The notes below the pieces were generated by a model. It did no database searches. It was not told the origin of the DNA and saw only the letters and a program-made list of their open reading frames with translations. Made by a program: the position numbers and the translations under genes. From the NCBI RefSeq assembly GCF_934660935.1, contig NZ_CAKUIH010000001.1, forward strand, positions 124,001 to 188,000: DNA of 64,000 nt. Direction: 5' to 3'. Each line of letters opens with the position of its first letter. The stretch's first letter is position 1. The stretch comes from an uncultured Parolsenella sp. (GTDB lineage Bacteria; Actinomycetota; Coriobacteriia; Coriobacteriales; Atopobiaceae). This document shows, piece after piece, positions 16,254 through 25,473 of the stretch.

Positions 16254-18092
16254 TTACCCCTCGAGAACTTCGCTCAGCTCAAGCCATTCCATTTCGAGTG
16301 CATCGAGGGCCTCGCGAGCGTCATCGACGTTCGTTTGAGCTTTCTCGAGAGCGAGATAATCCGTCGGGTCGACCTCCCCCATCGTGTGCTCGAGATCCTC
16401 GATTCGAGCGCGTTGCGTTTGCATTTTGCGTTCGACGCTCGAAAGCTGCTTCTTAAGTTTCCACTCTTCTGAGCTCGAAAGGCCACTTGTCGATTTTGCA
16501 GGGGCGGACTCGGAGCTATTGCTGCCCTCAGACGTGGATATTGGGGCCTTGGGTGCGGGACCGTGACCGGAAACGTCTCCGGAGCCATGGCGCTCTCCAA
16601 TCAGCGAGAGATACTCGTCAACCCCGCCTGGACAATGCCTCAGCTTGCCATTAATGAGAGCAAACTGATCGTCGGTCACGCGTTCCATGAGGTAGCGATC
16701 GTGGGTGACAAGCAAGAGCGTTCCTGGCCACGTGTCGAGCAGGTCCTCCATGACGGCGAGCATGTCAGTGTCGAGGTCATTTCCCGGCTCGTCGAGAATC
16801 AGGACATTAGGCTCATCAAGCAGCACGCACATGAGCGCCAACCTGCGCGCTTGGCCACCAGAGAGGTCCGCAATGGGTGTGTCCAGCTCGCGCTTGTCGA
16901 AACCGAGGCTCTCGAGGAGCTTAGTGGGCGTGTACTCCTTACCGCCAATCATATACGTGCGCTTATACGTGCCGAGAAGCTCTCGAACGCGCCAATCGAG
17001 TTTGTCGGCGAGCATGTCAATGTGCTGGGAGAGAATACCGAGCTTGACGGACTTGCCTATCTTGGCGCGACCGCTCGTGGGGGCAATCTTGCCGTCAAGC
17101 AAGCGAAGAAGCGTGGTCTTGCCGGCACCGTTCTCGCCGAGGATTCCGTAGCGGTCTCCGGGGCCAATGAGCCAGTCGACGTGATCGATGACTCGCCTGC
17201 CCTCATAGTCTACGCAAGCCTGCTTGAGCTCGAAAACCTGCTTTCCAAGCCTGCTTACGGCGAGGCGCTTGAGTTCGAGGGGGTTTCGCAGGGGCGGTTC
17301 GTCTGCGATGAGCGCCCGTGCCGCCTCGATCCTGAACTTTGGCTTGCTCGAGCGAGCCTGGGCGCCACGAGATAGCCAAGCAAGTTCCTTGCGGAGGATA
17401 TTCTGCCTGCGCTCTTCGATTGCGGCTGCCTGACGGGCGCGCTCCGCTCGTTGTTGGATGTAGGCCGAGTATCCGCCCTCGAAAGGCTCGACCACGCCGT
17501 CGTGGACCTCCCACATGCTCTCGCACACCTCGTCGAGGAACCACCTGTCATGGGTGATTACGAGAAGCGCTCCCACACCGCTTTGCCAACGGTGACGCAA
17601 GTGACTAGCGAGCCAAGTGATGGCTCCCATGTCGAGATGGTTTGTAGGCTCGTCGAGAAGAAGGACGTCATAGGAGCCAATGAGGAGCCTCGTGAGGTCC
17701 ACGCGCCTTCTCTGGCCGCCGGAGAGCGTACCGACCTTGGCGTTCCAGTCGACGTCGCCAATAAGCTCCGCAATGATGCGCCTTGTCTCGGCATTGGAGG
17801 CCCATTCGTACTCGGGCACGTCGCCTACCACCTCGTGCGAGACGGGCATGTCGTCGTCGAGGTTGTCAGATTGGCCGAGCATGCCGACGGTTATGCCTCC
17901 GCGCCAGGTGACGTTACCGTCCTCCGGCTCGAACACGTGGCCTATCAGCTGCAGGAGCGTCGACTTTCCGTCGCCGTTTTTGCCGACGATTCCGATGCGG
18001 TCTCCCTCGTTCACGCCGATCGTGACGTCGTTGAGGACGCGCTTGCCGGGCCACTCGTGCTCGACGTGTTCACAGCCTATGAGAATTCCCAC
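16254..18092 (-). CDS. ABC-F family ATPase (Uup-like)
   Basis: A 612-residue soluble protein with two ABC ATPase cassettes and no membrane domain. Cassette 1 has Walker A GKNGDGKST, signature LSGGQ and Walker B LLLDEPTNHLD. Cassette 2 has GENGAGKTT, LSGGQ and VLILDEPGNDLD. The inter-cassette linker is charged and the C-terminal 80 or so residues form a coiled coil (LKKQLSSVERKMQTQ), as in Uup. ABC-F proteins act on the ribosome; Uup-like ones affect ribosome function and repeat stability. The second Walker B continues GNDLD rather than TNHLD. It lies downstream of nfo by 16 bases. Confidence 0.9.
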   Translation of the reverse strand: MGILIGCEHVEHEWPGKRVLNDVTIGVNEGDRIGIVGKNGDGKSTLLQLIGHVFEPEDGNVTWRGGITVGMLGQSDNLDDDMPVSHEVVGDVPEYEWASNAETRRIIAELIGDVDWNAKVGTLSGGQRRRVDLTRLLIGSYDVLLLDEPTNHLDMGAITWLASHLRHRWQSGVGALLVITHDRWFLDEVCESMWEVHDGVVEPFEGGYSAYIQQRAERARQAAAIEERRQNILRKELAWLSRGAQARSSKPKFRIEAARALIADEPPLRNPLELKRLAVSRLGKQVFELKQACVDYEGRRVIDHVDWLIGPGDRYGILGENGAGKTTLLRLLDGKIAPTSGRAKIGKSVKLGILSQHIDMLADKLDWRVRELLGTYKRTYMIGGKEYTPTKLLESLGFDKRELDTPIADLSGGQARRLALMCVLLDEPNVLILDEPGNDLDTDMLAVMEDLLDTWPGTLLLVTHDRYLMERVTDDQFALINGKLRHCPGGVDEYLSLIGERHGSGDVSGHGPAPKAPISTSEGSNSSESAPAKSTSGLSSSEEWKLKKQLSSVERKMQTQRARIEDLEHTMGEVDPTDYLALEKAQTNVDDAREALDALEMEWLELSEVLEG

Positions 18093-18108
18093 GTGGGTCT
18101 TGCCTTTC

Positions 18109-18990
18109 CTAGCAGTCTCTTTCAGACGAAAGCTCGTCCATGACCATCTGCGTGTCGGCTCCGTCCGCCAGCCTTCTCAGCGCTTGAATCTCCGCGGCAT
18201 AACCGTCGAGCTCGTTGGGGGTTTCGAGAATCATGGGCAGGTCACGAGTCCTCGGGTTGGTAACGATGCCGGCGAAACACTCGAGCCCAAGATGTCCCAA
18301 GCCGAGACGTTCGTGCCTATCCTTATGGGAGCCGAGGGGGTTCTTAGAGTCATTGAGGTGGAGCGCACGAAGCCTGTCGATTCCCAGCACGCGGTCGAAC
18401 TCGTCCAGGACGGCATCGGGGTCGCCGGAGATGTCGTAACCGCCATCGCTCACGTGGCATGTGTCGAGGCACACTCCGATAAGCTCGTTATGGTCGACGC
18501 GATCTATGATTCGCGCCAGCTCCTCGAAGGTCTTGCCGACCTCGGTCCCCTTGCCAGCCATGGTTTCAAGAAGGACGGTCGTGCGTTGCCCGGGTACGAG
18601 GGAAGAGTTGAGCCCCTCTGCGATGAGAGCAATGCCCTCATCGGCTCCTTGGCCAACGTGCGATCCGGGATGGAAGTTGTAGAAATTGCCCGGAAGCAAT
18701 TCCATCCGCTCGAGGTCCTGCCTCATGGCCATGCGGGCAAATTCCCGTACGTCCGGTTTGGCGGAACAAAGATTTAAGGTATAAGGCGCGTGCGCGACGA
18801 GAGTACCGATACCGGATTCTCGAGCGATGACCGAAAACCTCCGGAGATCTTCCGGATCCGGTTCTTTTGAAGACCCACCACGGGGGTTTCGCGTGAAGTA
18901 AGCAAAGGTGGTGGCGCCAATCGAGACGGCACGCTTTGCCATCGCCTCAAACCCGCCCGAGGTGGAGAGATGACAACCAAGGGTTAGCAC
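18109..18990 (-). CDS. nfo: Deoxyribonuclease IV (AP endonuclease)
   Basis: Endonuclease IV, 293 residues, nicks DNA 5' of abasic sites in base excision repair. It is a TIM-barrel enzyme with a trinuclear zinc site; metal ligands are visible in VLLETMAGKG, VCLDTCHVSDGGYD, LHLNDSKNPLGSHKDRHERLG and ILETPNE. Length and motif order are normal. The start overlaps the end of coaBC by 7 bases. Together with lexA, dut and rnhB it belongs to the DNA-upkeep genes of the window. Confidence 0.95.
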   Translation of the reverse strand: MLTLGCHLSTSGGFEAMAKRAVSIGATTFAYFTRNPRGGSSKEPDPEDLRRFSVIARESGIGTLVAHAPYTLNLCSAKPDVREFARMAMRQDLERMELLPGNFYNFHPGSHVGQGADEGIALIAEGLNSSLVPGQRTTVLLETMAGKGTEVGKTFEELARIIDRVDHNELIGVCLDTCHVSDGGYDISGDPDAVLDEFDRVLGIDRLRALHLNDSKNPLGSHKDRHERLGLGHLGLECFAGIVTNPRTRDLPMILETPNELDGYAAEIQALRRLADGADTQMVMDELSSERDC

Positions 18991-20267
18991 GCGCTATCCT
19001 GTTCTGCCTCAAGCATGTTGTTGGCCGCGGGAAGAACTATCGTGGCATCGGCGGCGGGAACCTCAGGCTCAAGCATGTGCGCGAGTTCGCTCACGATGAC
19101 GTTGGCGACTTCGGCCTTGGGTATGCAGGGATACTCGGTTTCCGAGTGAACGCCGACGAGGGTCACGGCGTCGGTTTCGGAGCCAAAGGTGGAGTCTGCC
19201 CTCGTGACATCGTTTGCGACGATAAGGTCGCAGCCCTTGCGCGCGAGCTTCTTCTTGGCGTTGTCGATGACGTCGTTCGTCTCGGCGGCAAAACCAATGA
19301 CGATGCGATCGCCCCTGTCCTTCGATATGGTGGCGAGGATGTCGGGGTTCTCGACGAGTTCGATCGAGCCGAGGTCTTCCTTGCCCTTCTTCAGCTTGTG
19401 ATCGGCCTGGACGGCGGGGCGATAGTCTGCCACTGCCGCGGCAAGGATTGCAGCGTCGGCCGTGGCGAACGCGTCGACGGTAGCATCGAGCATTTCTTGA
19501 GCGCTCGTGACGTGAACCACCGCAATCCCAGTGGGCGCAGGAAGCGCGACGGGACCGGAGACGAGCGTGACGCGTGCGCCGTGCGCGGCAGCAGCCTCGG
19601 CGACCGCATAGCCCATCTTGCCCGAAGAAGCGTTCGATAGGTAGCGAACCGGATCGATCGCCTCATGCGTGGGGCCAGCGGTGATGACGACGTGCTTACC
19701 CGCAAGATCAGACGAGGCGCGAAGCCTAGCGAGCGTTGCGGAGACGATCTGATCAACCTCGGCGAGTTTGCCGGTGCCGGTGTCGCCGCAAGCAAGCCTG
19801 CCGGTTGCGGGCCCAACCAGGAAGACACCGCGGGACTCGAGGGTCTCGGCGTTCTGCTGGGTGGCGGGATTCTCCCACATATGGACATTCATGGCGGGAG
19901 CCACGATTATCGGACAGGAGCAAGCCAGAAGCGCAGTCGAAACCATGTCGTCAGCGATGCCATAGGCCATCTTCGCCATGACGTTGGCGGTTGCCGGGGC
20001 GACGAGGGCGATATCCGCCCACTCTGCCAGCTCGATGTGCGGAATGGGAGAGGAGTTTTCGAATACGTCGAGATAAACCTCGTGACCGGAGAGGGCTTCG
20101 AATGTCTTGGGGCCGACGAGTTCCGTAGCCGCCTCGGTCATTGCGGCTCGGACGTCGCAACCGTTCTTCTGCAGCCCACGCAGAATTTCGCAGGCTTTAT
20201 AAGAGGCGATGCCTCCGGTCACGAATAGGGCTACCTTACGAGAGCGAGAGCTCTCTCCCTCAATCAT
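18984..20267 (-). CDS. coaBC: Bifunctional phosphopantothenoylcysteine decarboxylase / phosphopantothenate-cysteine ligase
   Basis: A 427-residue CoaBC catalysing two consecutive steps of coenzyme A synthesis. The N-terminal half is the FMN-dependent decarboxylase (VTGGIASYKACEILRGL at the start; VVAPAMNVHMWENPA near residue 145). The C-terminal half is the CTP-dependent ligase (ITAGPTHEAIDPVRYLSN; VGFAAET; CDLIVANDV). I choose ATG 20267, behind AAGGAGGAG and two bases after the upstream stop. The last 40 or so residues, after the usual end of the ligase, are a loosely conserved tail. Confidence 0.95.
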   Translation of the reverse strand: MIEGESSRSRKVALFVTGGIASYKACEILRGLQKNGCDVRAAMTEAATELVGPKTFEALSGHEVYLDVFENSSPIPHIELAEWADIALVAPATANVMAKMAYGIADDMVSTALLACSCPIIVAPAMNVHMWENPATQQNAETLESRGVFLVGPATGRLACGDTGTGKLAEVDQIVSATLARLRASSDLAGKHVVITAGPTHEAIDPVRYLSNASSGKMGYAVAEAAAAHGARVTLVSGPVALPAPTGIAVVHVTSAQEMLDATVDAFATADAAILAAAVADYRPAVQADHKLKKGKEDLGSIELVENPDILATISKDRGDRIVIGFAAETNDVIDNAKKKLARKGCDLIVANDVTRADSTFGSETDAVTLVGVHSETEYPCIPKAEVANVIVSELAHMLEPEVPAADATIVLPAANNMLEAEQDSAC

Positions 20268-20269
20268 GA

Positions 20270-20983
20270 TTACTCCTCCTTGGAGATGACGAGCATGCGC
20301 TTGCAATAGGGGCACGTCGTAACCTCGGCGTTTGAACGACGGATATCCGTATAAGAGCTCGGCTGGAGCGCGACGCGACAGACCGAGGGGCGATTGCCAA
20401 CGAGGGTCTCGACAGCGATTCCGCCAAAACGCTTGCAGGCCGCGTCATAAGCGGCGAGGTTTTGGGTGCTGATTTGGGCGACAACGCTTTCGCGCTCCTT
20501 GGCGAGCTCGGAAACGTGGGCTCGAATGGACTCGACGTCCGCCTTGAACGAATCCGTCTGGGCCTTTTCCTCGGCCTCGAGCTTGGCTACGAGGTCGCGA
20601 GCGTTCTTCTCCGCGCGCTCGACGGTTTCGAGCTGGCCAACGAGGGCATTGGAGTCGAACTCAGCCTTTTCGATGCGCTTTGCGAGGGTCGCAAGGGCGG
20701 CCTCGAAATTCTGCGCATCGCGATAGGTGCCGTTGGAAACGCTCTCCTGAATCTCGGTTACCTTGTCCGCGTAATAGACCTTGTCCTCCTCGAGATCCTG
20801 AAGCTCGATCTCGATGTCTTTGCGCTGGCCGATGATCTTTGTGAGCTCGCCCATGACCTTCTTGACCGCGGCCCTTGCGGCCTCGACCTTTGCCCTCTGG
20901 GGAAGATCCTGAGCTACCTTCTTCGACCTCATGAGCTCGAGGTCAATCTCCTGGAGCCTCAGCAGCGCGGTTGCCTCTGACAT
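20270..20983 (-). CDS. Coiled-coil C4 zinc-ribbon protein (CT398/DUF164-like)
   Basis: A 237-residue protein made mainly of a long antiparallel coiled coil (residues about 5-180). A C-terminal zinc ribbon has a Cys in PSVCRVAL and CPYC near the end. This matches the widespread zf-RING_7/CT398 family, whose role is poorly known; some members are linked to motility or nucleic acid binding. The start at 20983 is 5 bases after the nif3 stop and behind GAGAGTGAG. In many Gram-positives this gene follows the Nif3-like gene, as here. Confidence 0.82.
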   Translation of the reverse strand: MSEATALLRLQEIDLELMRSKKVAQDLPQRAKVEAARAAVKKVMGELTKIIGQRKDIEIELQDLEEDKVYYADKVTEIQESVSNGTYRDAQNFEAALATLAKRIEKAEFDSNALVGQLETVERAEKNARDLVAKLEAEEKAQTDSFKADVESIRAHVSELAKERESVVAQISTQNLAAYDAACKRFGGIAVETLVGNRPSVCRVALQPSSYTDIRRSNAEVTTCPYCKRMLVISKEE

Positions 20984-20988
20984 AGTTC

Positions 20989-21771
20989 TCACTCTCCCGT
21001 GCCCCACGCATGCCAGCGCAGGCTCTCGTCTAAGGTGATTATTCGCGTGTCAGGCGCCCCGAGTGACAGTGTCTTTGCAAGAAGGCCTGCAAAGGGAAGC
21101 TCGGAAGCGTCATGACCCAAAAGTATAGCGGCAACTCCCGCTTCGGAAAGCTCAAGGAGGCGATGATATCCGGCCTCCCCGGCAATCACGCAACCCAAGC
21201 CCTTCTGGATGACGTCGTGGCCGAGTGAGCCGAGCGATCCGGAGCAGAAGGCGATTCTATCCTGAGGCGTGTCAGGGTCTCCCCATATGACGGGCGTGCA
21301 AGCGAATGCTCTGCCGGCGCGGGCGGCGAGCTCGGATAGCGTAAGGGATGAGGCGTCAAGCATGGCTCCGAAGCCGTCGGGCTCTTGCAAACGACCGATA
21401 CGCCCTAGCGACAGTTTGCCAGCGATAAGGTCGAGCGCATCCTCGGAACGGTCAAGGTTGGTGTGCATGGCAATAAGTGACACGCCGAGTCTTGCCGCCT
21501 CGTAGGCCGATGCGCCGCCAATAGAGCTGGTGCCCGCCTCCGGCGTAATGGGAAAGGGAGGCTCGAGAAACGCCGGATGGTGGGTGACGAGGACGTTAGC
21601 GCCGGACTCCTTCGCGAGCCTGATGTTGGAGGGAGTCGGGTCGAGCGCGCACGCGATTGCCTCAACCCTGGCACTTGGGGAGCCAACGGATAGGCCAGGC
21701 TTGTCCCACGGCTCTGCCAGGGCCTCGTCGTACTGTGCGAAAAGCAGATTGACGACATCGCTGACGAGCAT
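20989..21771 (-). CDS. Nif3-like dinuclear metal centre protein
   Basis: A 260-residue NIF3/YbgI/YqfO-family protein, normally a hexamer with a two-metal site. Ligands are visible in VLVTHHPAFL near residue 67, and in the C-terminal GHDASELPFAGLL segment near residue 230, together with MHTNLDRSEDALD. The biochemical role is uncertain; GTP cyclohydrolase activity has been proposed for some members. I choose ATG 21771, behind GAGGAGGAG, over the longer frame to 21792. A strong hairpin terminator separates it from the upstream cysteine desulfurase gene. Confidence 0.88.
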   Translation of the reverse strand: MLVSDVVNLLFAQYDEALAEPWDKPGLSVGSPSARVEAIACALDPTPSNIRLAKESGANVLVTHHPAFLEPPFPITPEAGTSSIGGASAYEAARLGVSLIAMHTNLDRSEDALDLIAGKLSLGRIGRLQEPDGFGAMLDASSLTLSELAARAGRAFACTPVIWGDPDTPQDRIAFCSGSLGSLGHDVIQKGLGCVIAGEAGYHRLLELSEAGVAAILLGHDASELPFAGLLAKTLSLGAPDTRIITLDESLRWHAWGTGE

Positions 21772-21782
21772 GTCTCCTCCTC

Positions 21783-21816
21783 GTAGAAACAAAGACGGGG
21801 CCGCAAGGGCCCCGTC
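21783..21816 (-). terminator. Terminator after the cysteine desulfurase gene
   Basis: A perfect 9-base-pair stem (21794-21802 with 21808-21816, GACGGGGCC/GGCCCCGTC) with a 5-base loop is followed on the minus strand by TTTGTTTC. It starts 10 bases after the stop and ends the plsY-side operon, so nif3 likely has its own promoter or relies on read-through. Confidence 0.8.
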
Positions 21817-21826
21817 GGATATCGAC

Positions 21827-22993
21827 TTACCCCTTGCGAACGATTTCTAGCAGGGCGTCACAGAACGCATCGAGGTCTTCCTCGCTCACACGCTCATCAA
21901 AGCTGATGCGAAGAGCGCCAAGGGCCTGATTCCTTGGAACGCCCATGGCGGAGAGGACGTGACTCGGATCGAGAGAGTCTGACGAACAGGCTGAGCCCGC
22001 AGAAACCTCGAATCCAAGGTCATCGAGCTTGAGAATGAGGGTCTCTGATTCCATCCCGGGGACCATGACGCTGATCATGCCGGGCATGCGCGTGTCATCG
22101 ACGAAGGCCTGGGTTGTTGGCAGGATGCCGGTTCCTTCTGCGCAGAGGCGCGCGTATGCCTTGTTCGCCATAGCGGCGACCTTGGGCCTTACGGTGGTCA
22201 AGTCGCGCATGACGACGCGGCATGCCTCAGCGAATGCAACGACTCCGGCGACATCCTGGGTACCCGGACGCTTGCCGCCCTCCTGGCCGCCGCCGAGGCT
22301 TTGTGCCTCAAAGGGGCACCTTGTGCGAATCGCGAGCGCGCCTACACCGAGCGGGCCACCGATCTTGTGGGCTGCGACGGAGATGGCGTCCGCCTTGTCG
22401 GCGTCAAGGGGAATGCGGCCGAAGGCCTGGACAGCGTCAACGTGAATGACCGCGCCACCGGCATGGGCGACCTCGACAAGTTTTGCTGTGGGCTGGATGA
22501 CGCCCGTCTCGTTGTTGGCTGCCATGACGCTCACGAGGGCACAGCTCTCCCCCATGATGCGAGCAAGCTCGTCGGGATGGATGACGCCATTGCGGTCAGG
22601 ACCCACAAGTTCGACTTCGAACCCACGGGACCTCAGCAGCGTCGCCACGTCAAGAACGGAGTCATGCTCGATGGCGGAGAGGATGACCCTCTTCTTCTTG
22701 TTTGAGCTCTTGCGGCGAGCGCCCTCCGCCATGCCAAGCACGGCAAGGTTGTTGGACTCCGTGCCACCAGAAGTGATCACGATCTCGCCGGGGCGGAACC
22801 CGCAGCCGATGGAGGCGGCTATCGTCCTTCTGGCAACCTCGAGCTCGCGCGCTGCCTCTCTGCCGAGCGAATGGAGCGAGTTGGGGTTAGCCTCCGAGCC
22901 GGGTTTCTCGTGGTAGGCAAGCCAAGCATCTCGGGCCTCCGGTCGAAGTGGGGCCGAGGCGGCATAGTCTAGATAGGTGTAGCGCTTGCTCAT
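21827..22993 (-). CDS. Cysteine desulfurase (NifS/IscS type)
   Basis: A 388-residue PLP-dependent class V aminotransferase-fold enzyme that takes sulfur from cysteine to alanine for Fe-S clusters or tRNA thiolation. The N-terminal YLDYAASAPLRPEA and the PLP-binding segment SVAAHKIGGPLGVGAL (Lys in HKIG) are visible. The catalytic cysteine lies in GSACSSDSLDPSHVL, the loop form of IscS/NifS. The GGTESNNLA motif binds PLP phosphate. No IscU or MnmA gene is adjacent, so the partner is unknown. MiaB, IspG and IspH in this window all need Fe-S clusters. Confidence 0.93.
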   Translation of the reverse strand: MSKRYTYLDYAASAPLRPEARDAWLAYHEKPGSEANPNSLHSLGREAARELEVARRTIAASIGCGFRPGEIVITSGGTESNNLAVLGMAEGARRKSSNKKKRVILSAIEHDSVLDVATLLRSRGFEVELVGPDRNGVIHPDELARIMGESCALVSVMAANNETGVIQPTAKLVEVAHAGGAVIHVDAVQAFGRIPLDADKADAISVAAHKIGGPLGVGALAIRTRCPFEAQSLGGGQEGGKRPGTQDVAGVVAFAEACRVVMRDLTTVRPKVAAMANKAYARLCAEGTGILPTTQAFVDDTRMPGMISVMVPGMESETLILKLDDLGFEVSAGSACSSDSLDPSHVLSAMGVPRNQALGALRISFDERVSEEDLDAFCDALLEIVRKG

Positions 22994-22999
22994 ATGGAA

Positions 23000-23677
23000 T
23001 TAAGCCCTCTTCGTAAGACCCTCGCGACCTGCAGCGCGAATCTCGGCGATAGCCGCAGCGCGATCCGCCTTGCCATAAACGGCACTGCCAGCAACGAGCA
23101 TGGTGGCGCCGGCGGCAACGAGATCGGCAGCATTGGCCGCGCTGCAGCCACCGTCAACCTCGATGATCGGATTCACGCCGCGCTCGGCAGCGAGAGCCGC
23201 GACCTGGGCCACCTTGCGCAGGGAGCCAGGAATGAACTTCTGTCCACCGAAGCCGGGGTTAACAGACATGACGAGAACGAGGTCGAGATCTTCGATGATG
23301 GCCTCGAGAGAGCTCACGGGCGTAGCAGGATTGATAACCATGCCGGCCTTCGCGCCAGCATCATGAATCGCGGAGACGATGCGGTGGGCGTGCGTGGCGG
23401 CCTCGACGTGGAAAGACACGAGGTCCGCGCCTGCCTTCGCGTACTCGACGGCCATCTCGTCCGGGTTGGAAATCATGAGGTGTACGTCTGCAGGGACATC
23501 GGTGCTGGCCTTGACGGCCTTCACGACATTGGTTCCAAACGTCAGGTTGGGAACGAAGTGGCCGTCCATGACGTCGACGTGGACATAGTCTGCGGTGGAG
23601 ATTGCCTCGAGGTCATTCGCAAGATTCGCGATGTCGGCCGAGAGGATGGAGGGGGCGATCATTACGTCGTTGAGCAT
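23000..23677 (-). CDS. rpe: Ribulose-phosphate 3-epimerase
   Basis: A 225-residue TIM-barrel epimerase interconverting ribulose 5-phosphate and xylulose 5-phosphate. Family segments are IAPSILSADIANL, VHVDVMDGHFVPNLTFG, HLMISNPDE, VMSVNPGFGGQKFI and EVDGGCSAANA. The catalytic aspartates and metal-binding histidines are in place. The ATG at 23677 follows AAAGGAT. It lies 6 bases upstream of the cysteine desulfurase gene and 48 bases after gpsA. Confidence 0.95.
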   Translation of the reverse strand: MLNDVMIAPSILSADIANLANDLEAISTADYVHVDVMDGHFVPNLTFGTNVVKAVKASTDVPADVHLMISNPDEMAVEYAKAGADLVSFHVEAATHAHRIVSAIHDAGAKAGMVINPATPVSSLEAIIEDLDLVLVMSVNPGFGGQKFIPGSLRKVAQVAALAAERGVNPIIEVDGGCSAANAADLVAAGATMLVAGSAVYGKADRAAAIAEIRAAGREGLTKRA

Positions 23678-23725
23678 GCTATATCCTTTCGCGATGCCAT
23701 GTGTTGTGATTCACGGCGCCTAATT

Positions 23726-24745
23726 CTAGTTATATTTGCCCATGCCGTAAAACTCGTGAGTCAAAGGTCTTCCGACAAGCTTTTCGACAACGTCATCAAG
23801 GGCGACCCCGCCATGAACGAGGCCCCAGACTGCCTCTGTGATTGGAACGTCAACTCCCATCTTGTGAGCCAGCTCACGAACGGAAATCACCGCGTTTGCG
23901 CCTTCGACGACCATATGGCTCTCGCGCTCGAAGTCCCGAAGCGATATCCCATGAGAAAATGCCTCGCCGAAACGACGGTTGCGGGAGTGTTTGGAAGTGC
24001 AAGTGGCAACAAGGTCCCCCATGCCGGCAAGGCCCATGCAGGTCATGGGGTCTCCGCCCAACGCGTTCACGACGCGGCCGATCTCGGCGATGCCGCGCGT
24101 CATGATGACGGCGAGCGTGTTGTCTCCGAGGCCGGTGCCAGCGGCCATGCCGCATGCGATGGCGATGACGTTCTTAACCGCTCCGCAGGTCTCCACCCCC
24201 CTGACGTCGGGAGATACGTATACGCGGAATTTTGGCGTTGCCACTATGTCGAGAAGCGAACGCGTGAGACTGGCGTCAACACCCGCGAGTACGGCGGCGG
24301 AGTACATGCCGAGGTGAACCTCTTCAGCGTGGTTTGGGCCAGAAAGGGCACAGAAGCGCCCGGGAGAGCCGAGCTCGTCTGCGGCCACCTCGGTCATGAG
24401 CATTCCGGTTTTGGCCTCGATGCCCTTTGTGAGGGTGATCACAGGAACGTCGCGCGCGAGGAACTCCGCTAGCTCGCCGGACACTCGGCGAAGATGGACG
24501 GAGGGCAGCGCGAGCACAACAACGCTTGCATCACGAACCGCTTCTCCTAGCGAGCTGGTGGCGACAACGTTTGCCGGTAGCTCATAGTCCGCGATATACC
24601 GGGGGTTATGGTGCGTCCCGTTGATTGCGTCCGCACTTTTGGCGCTGTGACACCAGAGTCGCACTTCATCAACGTTCTGGGCTACGAGACCGGCGAAGGC
24701 GGTTCCCCATGAACCGGCACCTATGACGGCGGCGCGAGCGTTCAT
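23726..24745 (-). CDS. gpsA: Glycerol-3-phosphate dehydrogenase [NAD(P)+]
   Basis: GpsA, 339 residues, makes sn-glycerol 3-phosphate from dihydroxyacetone phosphate for phospholipid synthesis. The Rossmann motif is GAGSWGTAFAGLVAQN. The catalytic segment GAVKNVIAIACGMAAGTGLGDN includes the conserved lysine, and RFGEAFSHG follows. Its ATG lies behind TAGGAGA and overlaps the plsY stop by 4 bases. Because PlsY uses its product, the pair forms a metabolic unit. Confidence 0.96.
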   Translation of the reverse strand: MNARAAVIGAGSWGTAFAGLVAQNVDEVRLWCHSAKSADAINGTHHNPRYIADYELPANVVATSSLGEAVRDASVVVLALPSVHLRRVSGELAEFLARDVPVITLTKGIEAKTGMLMTEVAADELGSPGRFCALSGPNHAEEVHLGMYSAAVLAGVDASLTRSLLDIVATPKFRVYVSPDVRGVETCGAVKNVIAIACGMAAGTGLGDNTLAVIMTRGIAEIGRVVNALGGDPMTCMGLAGMGDLVATCTSKHSRNRRFGEAFSHGISLRDFERESHMVVEGANAVISVRELAHKMGVDVPITEAVWGLVHGGVALDDVVEKLVGRPLTHEFYGMGKYN

Positions 24746-25437
24746 TTGGATTCTCCTATGGTGTCGTCGTCAGGTGCGGGCTTGTCGCCACGCTTGTGGA
24801 AGGAGAATTCCTTCTCTTGGCCGTTGATGAGCTTCTTGATATTTGATCGATGGGCCCACACGACGACGAGGCCCGCAAGCTCGAGAAGAAGGTCGAGCCC
24901 GAGGTTTGGACCATATATGAGCGCAAAGACCGGGCCCAAAATGGCGGCCACGGTTACAGAGCCCGCGGATACCCTCTTCGACGCGACGGCGATAACGAGG
25001 AAGATGGCGAGCTCCATGAGACCCACGGGCCAAGCGAAGCCAAGGAGGGTGCCTACGCCCACGGCAATGCCCTTTCCGCCATGGAAGTGGAGGAAGGGCG
25101 AGAAGATGTGGCCGCAGATGGCAGCAAGGGTTACGAGGCCCTCGAGCCCGGACGCGTCACCATGGGGCGCGACAGAGGCACCCCCGGTGATGAATGCGGG
25201 GAAGAACCAAAGGGCGAGACCAGTGGCTAGCGCGCCCTTGCCGGCGTCAAGAAGCAACGTGAGGGCGGCTGCGCCCTTACCGATCTCGCGAGCGACGTTT
25301 GTGGTTCCGATGTTGCCGGAGCCTACCTTCTGAATGTCAACGCCCCTCGCCCTCGCGATGATCTTGCCAAACGGTATGCCGCAGACAAGAAACGTGACAA
25401 CGAGATAGGCAACGAGAACGGGGTAGTTAATCGACAT
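24742..25437 (-). CDS. plsY: Acyl-phosphate:glycerol-3-phosphate acyltransferase
   Basis: PlsY, 231 residues, is a membrane acyltransferase adding the first acyl chain to glycerol 3-phosphate from acyl-phosphate. Motifs are GSGNIGTTN near residue 37, HFHGGKGIAVGVGTLLG near 120 and WAHRSNIKKLINGQE near the end. Several hydrophobic helices alternate with these loops. A charged C-terminal tail (about 20 residues, with EKEFSFHKRGDK) extends past the usual end. It overlaps gpsA. Confidence 0.95.
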   Translation of the reverse strand: MSINYPVLVAYLVVTFLVCGIPFGKIIARARGVDIQKVGSGNIGTTNVAREIGKGAAALTLLLDAGKGALATGLALWFFPAFITGGASVAPHGDASGLEGLVTLAAICGHIFSPFLHFHGGKGIAVGVGTLLGFAWPVGLMELAIFLVIAVASKRVSAGSVTVAAILGPVFALIYGPNLGLDLLLELAGLVVVWAHRSNIKKLINGQEKEFSFHKRGDKPAPDDDTIGESK

Positions 25438-25473
25438 GAGCCAAATGTCCCTTCGAGAGCTCTTAGGCTCGCC

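Noticed and set aside
22994..24472. A 492-codon open frame on the plus strand across rpe and gpsA
   Set aside because: It is antisense to two clear enzymes, its product has no recognisable motif and no ribosome binding site. G+C-rich codon usage leaves long open antisense frames.
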